A stretch of 9,108 bases of DNA from an uncultured Planctomycetaceae bacterium (lineage in GTDB: Bacteria > Planctomycetota > Planctomycetia > Pirellulales > Thermoguttaceae): the NCBI GenBank assembly GCA_947307005.1, contig CAMZHY010000114.1, positions 1-9,108 on the forward strand. Reading direction: 5' to 3'. The notes under the pieces were generated by a model. It did not search any database. It was not told where the DNA came from and saw only the letters and a list, made by a program, of their open reading frames with translations. The stretch's first letter is position 1; the number at the start of each line of letters is the position of its first letter. This document shows, piece after piece, positions 1 through 6,209 of this stretch. The translations under genes and the position numbers were made by a program.

Positions 1-176
1 TCGTCGACGCCATTGACCCGGTTTTGAACGTGAAGGCGGCGCTTAATCTTTCAAAACGTCCTTCCTCGATAAGGCTTGAACCTTCCGGATCCTCCCTTGA
101 CTTCGACTGGCAGGACGGCGTCGCAACCTTTACGATTCCGTCGATACCGATCTACGAAATTCTCGTCGTCGACTAA
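1..176 (+). CDS. 3' end of a probable carbohydrate-active enzyme (C-terminal beta domain only)
   Basis: Only the last 57 codons are present; the frame is open from base 3 and stops at TAA 174-176. The protein tail alternates short hydrophobic strands with charged turns and includes the stretches KRPSSIRLEPSG, FDWQDGVATFTIP and the end YEILVVD. This pattern, Arg-Leu-x-Pro, then x-Trp-x-Asp-Gly, then a Thr-rich strand, then a closing I-x-x-x-E-I-x-V-V-D strand, resembles from memory the C-terminal beta-sandwich that closes many glycoside hydrolases, such as alpha-amylase-like or beta-galactosidase-trimerisation-type proteins. No catalytic residues are visible, so the enzyme family cannot be named. 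The stop codon lies 79 bases before the next start. The reading frame is certain; the functional guess is weak and rests on resemblance plus the esterase and GH127 genes further along. Confidence 0.6.
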   Translation, partial: VDAIDPVLNVKAALNLSKRPSSIRLEPSGSSLDFDWQDGVATFTIPSIPIYEILVVD

Positions 177-255
177 TGCTTTTTGTAGCGCGATTGCTTC
201 GTTTTTGAAAAATTAATGGCTATTTACATTCCATCCGTAAGGTAAAGGAACTAAA

Positions 256-549
256 ATGAAACGTTTATTTCTAGAACAGCGCCTCCTCCAACTTGTTGGA
301 CTCGCATGCCTAACGTTGCTCTTCTTTCTTCCCAACGCCGTTAAAGCCGACGACAAATTAGGATACGCCATCGTCGCCACTGAGGCGGTTCTCGACGATT
401 CCGACTGGTTGCAAGTCGTCGACTCGCTTAAAGAACGACGTAGCGACGAATACAACGTCTCCGTTATTGCGTGGGACGATTCCGTTGTCGACGAACTCCG
501 TAAAGTCAAACCCCGTTACGCGTTGACGACGATCCTTATGGCGTCGTGA
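256..549 (+). pseudogene. N-terminal fragment of a broken C25-like (gingipain-type) peptidase relative
   Basis: This 97-residue frame starts at an ATG preceded by AAAGGA (244-249) at good spacing. Residues 1-31 look like a Sec signal peptide: basic start, hydrophobic core near 13-25, and a likely cut after V-K-A before Asp-Asp. The mature part (about 32-88) reads like the opening alpha/beta unit of planctomycete C25-like proteins: a strand Y-A-I-V-A-T, a helix D-W-L-Q-V-V-D-S-L, a strand N-V-S-V-I-A-W, then E-L-R-K-V-K-P-R-Y. After P-R-Y-A the frame becomes T-T-I-L-M-A-S and stops at 547-549. The family-like continuation DDDPYGVVIWGI appears at once in another frame (from 525). The two pieces are best read as one gene disrupted by a deletion near 519-524. 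The family assignment comes from remembered homologues and the catalytic half. Confidence 0.7.
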
Positions 550-1595
550 TTTGGGGAATTATTTGTGGCTTTGATTCTAACGACGCGCTTCGCCTGACAA
601 AAACCCAAGACATGGTCGTCGAACGCGCGCTTGGCGGCACTTCGATCGCGCTCAAGTATTTCAAAAGCGGCGTAGTGTTTGACGAAGGGAAAAAAAACCA
701 TTGGGTCGTTAAAAAGGAAGGTGAAGAAGCCGTAGATCGAAACGACGCTCCCGACGACACGACGAAAGCGATAGCGGATGAATTAAGCAACGCCCAACTG
801 TTTGTTACTTCCGGTCACGCCTCGGAGCGCAATTGGTCTATTGGCTATTCGTATAAGAACGGCTTTTTCGTAGCAAAGGACGGGCGTCTGATCGGCGTGC
901 CTTCTAACGGTTCGCCTTTTGTCATTGAAGCTCAAGGTTCGAAAGTATATCTCGCCAGCGGTAATTGTCTTCTTGGTCATATCGACAAACCCGACTGCCT
1001 GGCTCTTTCAATGATCCGCAATGCGAATGTAGATGCGTTAGTCGGTTACGTTGTTCCGACGTGGTTTGGCTATATGGGCTGGGGAGTTCAGGATTATTAC
1101 ATTGAGCAACCAGGGCGTTTCACTGTCGCCGAAGCTTTTTTCGCCAACAATCAGGCGCTTCTCAACGTGCTTAAGGACGACGAAGCCGCGCCCGAGGCGG
1201 AGCGTATGTCCGCCCAAGACAGGACTGGAATGGAATATGATCGAGACGTAGTCGTTCATTACGGCGATCCCGCTTGGCGCAACGCTCTTGCAGACCAAAA
1301 ATCCGGTTGGGAACAGACGCTTTCCAGCGAAAAAAATGAAGACGGCTCGACCTTATGGACGTTGACCATCGCGCCGCTTCAAGGAGACCAGTCCTTTAAG
1401 CTGGTTGACGGGAATGGTTCGCAACGTTCCGGTCGTCCGTTCTTTCAATTTTTCCCTAGAGACGTTTCAAACCCTAGGGTTCTTGAAGGGGAAGAATATT
1501 CGCCCGTCGTTACCGAAAACTTCATATTGATCTCTTCTAAGAAGAACAAACTTTCAACAGACGTTCCTACTGTCGTAAAAATTTTGACGGAATGA
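546..1595 (+). pseudogene. Catalytic fragment of the broken C25-like cysteine peptidase relative
   Basis: The open frame extends upstream of 546 without a usable ATG. Family-like sequence already begins at 525 (DDDPYGVVIWGI), so GTG 546, which overlaps the TGA of the previous frame (GTGA), is only a formal start. Numbering from it, TSGHASER contains a candidate catalytic His91 and SGNCLLG a candidate Cys141, matching the His/Cys dyad of gingipain-like caspase-fold peptidases. Next come V-G-Y-V-V-P-T-W and G-W-G-V-Q-D-Y-Y-I-E-Q-P-G-R-F, which I recall as conserved in planctomycete homologues, and a predicted beta domain from about residue 240 to the end. The catalytic core is intact, but as annotated this piece has no signal peptide. 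If translated alone it would stay in the cytoplasm and lack the first strands of the fold, so activity is doubtful. Substrate is unknown. The alternative is a sequencing or assembly error in one functional gene. Confidence 0.7.
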
Positions 1596-1627
1596 CATGA
1601 GTCTTTTCTCATTCTTTCTCGTCGTTG

Positions 1628-1655
1628 TTGACCCGTGATTTCTCAAACGTAGAAT
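1628..1655 (+). promoter_or_regulatory. Candidate sigma-70 promoter for the oxidoreductase operon
   Basis: TTGACC (1628-1633) matches the -35 consensus at five of six bases. TAGAAT (1650-1655) matches the -10 consensus at five of six, with a 16-base spacer. It sits in the non-coding stretch after the peptidase relative, and would start transcription near 1662, giving a leader of roughly 190 bases before the start at 1850. The match is by eye; such pairs also arise by chance and this organism's sigma factor preferences are unknown. Confidence 0.4.
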
Positions 1656-1672
1656 TGGAAGCTGGAGTCGTA

Positions 1673-1810
1673 TTCAGTTCTAGTTGTTCGCAAACTGAAA
1701 TTACGCGTTCCATTCATTCTCGCGACTATTGCAACGCCTTCCTTATGAAGTTGTCGCGTCGTTGTTATGCGAACGACATTAACTCAAGCGTTTTCAAGGC
1801 AATAGCCTTG
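1673..1810 (+). promoter_or_regulatory. Structured leader: three successive inverted repeats
   Basis: Three inverted repeats follow one another. TTCAGTT (1673-1679) pairs with AACTGAA (1693-1699), 7 bp around a 13-base loop. GTCGTT (1758-1763) pairs with AACGAC (1772-1777), 6 bp around 8 bases. CAAGGC (1795-1800) pairs with GCCTTG (1805-1810), 6 bp around AATA. They lie between the candidate promoter and the start of the oxidoreductase gene. I recognise no known riboswitch class. The frame of the next gene happens to stay open back to 1625, but that upstream peptide looks like no protein family and I treat it as non-coding. Confidence 0.35.
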
Positions 1811-1830
1811 CATGCTTTGTTTTTTCCTTT
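1795..1830 (+). terminator. Terminator-like or attenuator-like hairpin before the oxidoreductase
   Basis: A perfect 6-bp GC-containing stem (CAAGGC/GCCTTG, loop AATA) is followed five bases later by a T-rich tract (1816-1830, TTTG then six T, then CCTTT). This is the shape of a weak intrinsic terminator. It ends only 19 bases before the ATG at 1850. It could end the upstream transcript, or, if the promoter at 1628 is real, attenuate the downstream operon. The stem is short and the T run is offset from it, so confidence is limited. Confidence 0.35.
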
Positions 1831-1849
1831 GACAAATAGGATTCGCTTT

Positions 1850-3070
1850 ATGAAAGCTAAAAAGATTTCTCGTCGTACTTTTCTGGAAGCGTCCGCCGCT
1901 CTGTGTTCGCTTCCAATGCTCGTCTCAGGTCGAGTTCTAGGAAAGGACGGGTTCTTCCCTCCCAGCGAGACGATTAACGTTGGTCTGATTGGATGGGGAA
2001 CTCGTCGCAGCAACGTAGGCTCTCGTCCAGGCGCTCGTTTTGTCGCATGTTGCGATATTGACGTCCGCCGCATTCCGAAGGAGATGGACGGTCATCCCGT
2101 TAAGGGTTTTCAGTACTATCAAGAAATGTACGAAATGCCAGAACTCGACGTTGTCTCCATCGCCGCTCCTGACCACTGGCACACGCGCATGACGATCGAC
2201 GCTTGTAAAAAAGGCAAAGACGTATACTGCGAAAAACCTTTAACTTTTACGTTGATGGAAAGTCGACAAATCGTCGCCGCCGCTCGCAAGTATGATCGAG
2301 TCGTTTCCAGCGGTTCTCAGCGCGTTATGGAAGACTACGGTCAATACATGGCCCCGATCATTATGTCGGGCGCAATCGGAGAAGTTAAAGAAATCTACGC
2401 AAACTGCGGCGGCGCGCCCTCTGAGAGAACCTATGATCCAGAACCATGCCCGCCGGAAGTTGATTGGGACGCTTGGGTCGGTCAAGCGCCGTATTTCGAA
2501 TATAGTCGCCGCGCAATTGATCCAATGACATGGCGTTACAACTCAGCTTTCGGAACGGGCGGACTTGGAGACTGGGGCGGTCATAATTTCGGCGGCGCGC
2601 TTTACTCGTGCGGCATGGACCATGTGGCGCCAAAGAGAATTTTTGCCCCTAATACGGAACAAAACCCCTTCCCTGGCGTTAAGATCGAAATGGAAAACGG
2701 CGTTAACTTCTATCATGGCGATTGTCCGGGTTCCGGCAGCAATATCACGATCGTCGGAACGGAAGGAAAGTATATCTTTGGCAAAACCAAAGATATTCAC
2801 GCGCGTCATGCGGTAGACGTCCGTCGTTACAGCGGCGGCGCAGACAACATCGCCGATGATTTCTTGTACTGCGTCCGTCATCGAACGCGTCCCTTCCAAG
2901 ACGTCTTCTACGGCGCGAATGTTTCAGACTACGGTCATATGTGCATCATTGCGTACAAACTCCAACGAGATCTTGTTTGGGACAAGGATAAAATGGAATT
3001 TGTCGGCGATCGTGAAGCGACGGCGATGGTTTCGAAGGCGCAAAGAGCCCCTTATCAAATTGAAGTCTGA
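1850..3070 (+). CDS. Tat-exported Gfo/Idh/MocA family oxidoreductase
   Basis: A predicted NAD(P)-dependent sugar or polyol oxidoreductase of 406 residues. ATG 1850 is chosen over the longer open frame because AGG (1838-1840) precedes it and the protein then begins with a twin-arginine signal, S-R-R-T-F-L at residues 7-12, followed by a hydrophobic stretch. The N-terminal Rossmann domain contains GLIGWGTRR (45-53), V-A-C-C-D-I-D, S-I-A-A-P-D-H-W-H (D108-H111) and the family hallmark C-E-K-P (E128, K129, P130). The C-terminal domain has GDWGGHNFG with His245. Two oddities stand out. The dinucleotide loop ends in Arg-Arg where a third glycine is usual and looks a few residues short. The position commonly Asp in the C-terminal W-G-x-H-x-x-D motif is Gly248. 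The substrate cannot be told; many exported members are uncharacterised and some Tat relatives act on glycans. The next gene starts 53 bases on, probably in the same operon. Confidence 0.92.
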   Translation: MKAKKISRRTFLEASAALCSLPMLVSGRVLGKDGFFPPSETINVGLIGWGTRRSNVGSRPGARFVACCDIDVRRIPKEMDGHPVKGFQYYQEMYEMPELDVVSIAAPDHWHTRMTIDACKKGKDVYCEKPLTFTLMESRQIVAAARKYDRVVSSGSQRVMEDYGQYMAPIIMSGAIGEVKEIYANCGGAPSERTYDPEPCPPEVDWDAWVGQAPYFEYSRRAIDPMTWRYNSAFGTGGLGDWGGHNFGGALYSCGMDHVAPKRIFAPNTEQNPFPGVKIEMENGVNFYHGDCPGSGSNITIVGTEGKYIFGKTKDIHARHAVDVRRYSGGADNIADDFLYCVRHRTRPFQDVFYGANVSDYGHMCIIAYKLQRDLVWDKDKMEFVGDREATAMVSKAQRAPYQIEV

Positions 3071-3123
3071 ACGTAATTACACTTTTCTCAAGACCAGCGA
3101 TATAACAAAAAAGGTTTGTTCCT

Positions 3124-4887
3124 ATGAAAAAATATTCGTTTTTATTGCTCATCGTCGCATTTTTTTGTGCGACAGATATTTGGGCTGCCGACTTTGGCGA
3201 CCTCTTAGCGAGACTCGATTCTCGCGATTTCTCTGCTGAGCGCGACGTCGTTACCGGTAAGGGCGGCGTCTACGTCGGCGAACTCGTCAACCCCCACTCC
3301 GAAACGCCAATGTTCAAAGCGCGCGACGAATTCCGCGCCAAAATGGAGGAAGCTTGGAAATCTGACGACGAAGCTTCCATTAACAATCTTTGTCAGTTTA
3401 TCGCCGACGCGATGAACGCCGACGTTTCCGACGAAACAAAGGTTTGGCTTCTTGAACAGCTAGGCGTTATTGGAACGGCCAAGGACGTCCCAACGGCGTC
3501 CGCTCTTCTTACGAATCCAAGTCGGCGTCTCGTCGACGCGGCCGCCGCGTGCCTTGCTAAAATCCCCGGCGACGAAGCCGCGAAAGCGCTCCAAGACCAC
3601 GCGGATATTCCTGCGGCCGCCGCTGCGCTCGTTTGTCGAAATACCGCGCCCATCCCTTATGGAACCGTCGAAACTGCGACGCCTCTAAGAATTTCCCATG
3701 CGACGGACGAAGAAGTTGACAAATGGCTCGAAGACTTCGACTCCTTCGACGACTGGTTGAAAGAGGAAACGCTGGCGTCGCTTACAGCTCGCGACAACAA
3801 GAAATATCGTCCTTACGCGCTTAAGGCTCTTGCTTCCGATTCTGACAACCTCAAGGCGGCGGGATTCCTTGCGCTAGAAAAGCTCGCGACGGCGGACGAC
3901 GTCGACGTCTTTGTTGATAAACTTTCCGAAAATCCTAACTTAACGATTCGCATTGCTTCTTTCGTCGTCGCCGACGGCTTTGACGACGCTCTCATTGAGG
4001 CGTTTGACAAAGCGACGGACTCTCAGCAGTTCAGCAATCTTGCGACAATTCTGGCCAATCGCGCTGTCGACGTCCGTCCGCGTATCTTTGCAAAGACGAC
4101 TGCAAATGATTGCCCTGACCGTCTTCTGTTACTCCAAAAAGCTCGCGCGATTTCAACTCCTGAAGACGTTCCCTCTTTCGTGGCGTCTATCGTTAAGATT
4201 CCGCGCGGTAAGGATCGTGACGCGGCCGAAAATCTGGTCGCCTCAATCTGCAATAAAGACGCTCAGCCAATTTTAAACCTAGTCGGCAAACTTCCAGCCG
4301 ATTATAACGACCTTCTTTTCTCGCTCGTCGCTAGAACTGGCGGCGAAGCTGCTAAAAATGCGATAGCGAGCCTTGTCGATTCACAAAACGAAAACGAAAG
4401 AGGCGTCGGGCTTCGCGCTCTTAACGTTTGGGCGGACGGGCAGTTTGCTGACAAGATGGAAGAATTGCTCGCCTCTAACAAACTCTCGAATTCCCAATGG
4501 ATCGCGCTCCAACGCGCGTACATCAGGACGATTTCGCTTCCAGACGATCAAATTGGAATCGAACTTTCTCGTGACGCTAAGCTTGAAAAACTCCAAAAAG
4601 CATATGCAGCGGCTAAACGCTCCGACGAAAAAGCTCTGGTTCTTTCCAGATTGGCGGCTAATCGCACTGCAAAGTCTCTTGAGTATGCAATCAAATGCGC
4701 CGCCGATTCCGACGAAAAAGTTGTAGCGGTTGCACATAAGGCAATCGCAGACCATGTCCACGATACTGTTCTCCGTAAGGAGAATCCTGAACTTGCGGCT
4801 AAAGGAATCGATGTTATCTTGAATAACAGCAAGGATAAGGAACTCGTTGAACGAGTTAAAATTTACAAGGGACGTATGGAACAGTAA
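3124..4887 (+). CDS. Exported HEAT/ARM-type helical repeat protein, function unknown
   Basis: This 587-residue protein starts at an ATG with AAGG (3111-3114) upstream. A clear Sec signal peptide spans residues 1-21 or 22, cut after W-A or W-A-A. The rest is almost entirely amphipathic helix pairs rich in Ala, Leu, Asp and Lys, typical of HEAT or ARM solenoids; examples are V-W-L-L-E-Q-L-G-V-I-G-T-A, R-L-V-D-A-A-A-A-C-L-A-K-I, Y-A-L-K-A-L-A-S-D-S-D-N-L-K-A-A-G and E-R-G-V-G-L-R-A-L-N-V-W. No catalytic motif, heme-binding CxxCH or transmembrane segment after the signal is visible. Such solenoids normally serve as protein-binding scaffolds. It follows the oxidoreductase by 53 bases, and HEAT-type proteins next to exported Gfo/Idh oxidoreductases are a pairing I recall from planctomycetes, so a partner role is possible but unproven. 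A strong hairpin follows the stop, so the operon may end here. Confidence 0.8.
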   Translation: MKKYSFLLLIVAFFCATDIWAADFGDLLARLDSRDFSAERDVVTGKGGVYVGELVNPHSETPMFKARDEFRAKMEEAWKSDDEASINNLCQFIADAMNADVSDETKVWLLEQLGVIGTAKDVPTASALLTNPSRRLVDAAAACLAKIPGDEAAKALQDHADIPAAAAALVCRNTAPIPYGTVETATPLRISHATDEEVDKWLEDFDSFDDWLKEETLASLTARDNKKYRPYALKALASDSDNLKAAGFLALEKLATADDVDVFVDKLSENPNLTIRIASFVVADGFDDALIEAFDKATDSQQFSNLATILANRAVDVRPRIFAKTTANDCPDRLLLLQKARAISTPEDVPSFVASIVKIPRGKDRDAAENLVASICNKDAQPILNLVGKLPADYNDLLFSLVARTGGEAAKNAIASLVDSQNENERGVGLRALNVWADGQFADKMEELLASNKLSNSQWIALQRAYIRTISLPDDQIGIELSRDAKLEKLQKAYAAAKRSDEKALVLSRLAANRTAKSLEYAIKCAADSDEKVVAVAHKAIADHVHDTVLRKENPELAAKGIDVILNNSKDKELVERVKIYKGRMEQ

Positions 4888-4916
4888 GCATCCATCGTTT
4901 ACCCTCTAATTCGAAT

Positions 4917-4948
4917 TCCTCAGCGATTCATTTTTGAATCGCTGAGGA
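4917..4948. terminator. Long perfect hairpin after the HEAT-type gene, no U tract
   Basis: A 14-bp perfect inverted repeat (4917-4930 with 4935-4948) encloses a loop of four T. The outer sequence is TCCTCAGCG and its complement CGCTGAGGA. It begins 30 bases after the stop of the HEAT-type gene and lies about 80 bases before the next start. No T run follows on either strand, so it is not a textbook intrinsic terminator. It may still end transcription, protect the 3' end of the upstream message, or bind a protein. Confidence 0.6.
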
Positions 4949-4962
4949 TAGTTCGCATCGGT

Positions 4963-4980
4963 TGTCGAGAGTTTTCGACA
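4963..4980. repeat. Short inverted repeat upstream of the unknown exported gene
   Basis: TGTCGA (4963-4968) and TCGACA (4975-4980) form a perfect 6-bp inverted repeat with a 6-base centre. It lies between the large hairpin and the start at 5026, where an operator could sit. Words of the type TCGA are very common in this DNA, so chance is a serious alternative. Confidence 0.25.
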
Positions 4981-5025
4981 CTTTTGCGCCTCTTTGTTTT
5001 GTTCTTCAATTGCTCAGGATTTCCA

Positions 5026-6150
5026 ATGTCGCCATTCTTGCGATCTCGGCGCTTCATTTTTGCAGTATTTCTATTTTCTGTTCTTGTTCATTTTTTACCT
5101 CGTCAAATCTCGATCTATGGCGAGGATATTACGCGATACGGAGCTTGTTTGATTCGCTCTGAACTCGGCGACGTTGACAACGTTCCCAAAGTAGTATTTT
5201 CAGACGACGCGATTTCTCACGGCTGGAAACTTATGCAAGGCGAAGCGTTCACAGGACTTGACGCGCATCGCTTCTATTTCACAATCGAGGCTCCGGGAGC
5301 CGACGTTCCCGCTCCAGTTATATTCATCGAATGGAAAGACGTTAAGATCGAACGCGCGATCGGCTCGGAAAATTTCAACAAAATTGATAACGGCGTTCAA
5401 CTAAAACCCGTTAGTCGAACCGCGCCGACAGGCGCCTTCACTGAAATCTCTATTGGCGCGGTTCGGCTTGGCGTCTTTCATAACTGGGAGATCCGCCGTT
5501 GCGGCCCCTATCGCGAAGGACGTTATCCCGACGTTGAAATTCGCGCGCACCTTAACTACCTTTTAGCTATTCTCGAAGTCTGCCGCGCATACGGTTGGAC
5601 AGATACCTCTGAACCAGACTTTGTCGACCATATTAATCTCTATGGATTTGAGACAAATTTTCCCAACGGACATAGAGATTTTCCCCCTCACTTTCATGTC
5701 ATGCTTGCGTGGGACGGATGGTCTGCGGCGCAAGTTGGACATTATCTGCTTGATTCCCAAGGAAATATTGCTAAAAACACGTTTTGGAGTCTTCATAAAG
5801 ACCTTGAAAGACACGATTTGCCTGGGGTAGTTACTCCGTACAAAGATAAAACAAATCGTCTCATCTTCGAAACAATCGTTCAAAACGACGGAACTGGACT
5901 TGTATTAGTCCGACCGGAAGACGAAGTGGAATATCTAGTCAGACCCGGTAATAACGGCGCGGCTGAATCTGTGGAGGTTTGCAGACGATCAAAGTCAAAT
6001 AACGACGATTGGTTTCTTCTTTGTGAGGTCATAGCAAACGACGACGCTGCCAACGGAGTTTTTACTTCCTGCGCGCAATATATAGACGGAACGGTTCAAA
6101 CCGTTTCCTTCAAATACGATCCGGATAGCGGAGCGAAACGCGTCGACTGA
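5026..6150 (+). CDS. Exported protein of unknown function with a His-rich core motif
   Basis: I do not recognise this family. ATG 5026 is preferred over a TTG at 4984 because AGGA (5016-5019) sits six bases before it and the protein then opens with a short basic segment and a hydrophobic segment (about residues 10-24), a signal peptide or anchor. Length is 374 residues. Residues about 45-150 look mostly beta-stranded, and 170-190 (E-I-R-A-H-L-N-Y-L-L-A-I-L-E-V) is helical. The most family-like core lies at 202-240: H202-I-N-L-Y-G-F-E-T-N, F-P-N-G-H216-R-D-F, P-P-H222-F-H224-V-M-L-A-W, and G-H239. Four or five histidines with flanking Asp and Glu could bind a metal or form an active site, but this is inference. 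The C-terminal part is again beta-rich. It lies 59 bases before the esterase gene and is probably cotranscribed with it and the GH127 gene, suggesting a role in glycan handling outside the cytoplasm. Confidence 0.75.
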   Translation: MSPFLRSRRFIFAVFLFSVLVHFLPRQISIYGEDITRYGACLIRSELGDVDNVPKVVFSDDAISHGWKLMQGEAFTGLDAHRFYFTIEAPGADVPAPVIFIEWKDVKIERAIGSENFNKIDNGVQLKPVSRTAPTGAFTEISIGAVRLGVFHNWEIRRCGPYREGRYPDVEIRAHLNYLLAILEVCRAYGWTDTSEPDFVDHINLYGFETNFPNGHRDFPPHFHVMLAWDGWSAAQVGHYLLDSQGNIAKNTFWSLHKDLERHDLPGVVTPYKDKTNRLIFETIVQNDGTGLVLVRPEDEVEYLVRPGNNGAAESVEVCRRSKSNNDDWFLLCEVIANDDAANGVFTSCAQYIDGTVQTVSFKYDPDSGAKRVD

Positions 6151-6209
6151 GCGTTTTATCTTTTAGGACGCCCGTTAACAAATTCCAAACACCGTAACAG
6201 GAGGTTTTC

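Noticed and set aside
508..525. Programmed ribosomal frameshift joining the two peptidase fragments
   Set aside because: No slippery heptamer in the right frame or stimulatory hairpin is visible, and a slip would not restore the roughly 20-25 residues that appear to be missing.
1597..1612. ATGAG/CTCAT inverted repeat right after the peptidase relative
   Set aside because: Only a 5-bp AT-rich stem with no T run, too weak to call a terminator.
1829..1834. Perfect TTGACA (-35 consensus) just before the oxidoreductase gene
   Set aside because: A -10 element at normal spacing would fall on or after the start codon at 1850, so it cannot drive this gene in the usual way.
1625..1849. 75-codon in-frame extension upstream of the oxidoreductase start
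   Set aside because: The extension has no family-like sequence, would bury the twin-arginine signal inside the protein, and the ATG at 1850 has its own ribosome binding site.
4984..5025. TTG start at 4984 for the unknown exported protein
   Set aside because: ATG 5026 has a well-spaced AGGA and leaves a normal signal-type N-terminus; the extra 14 residues add nothing recognisable.
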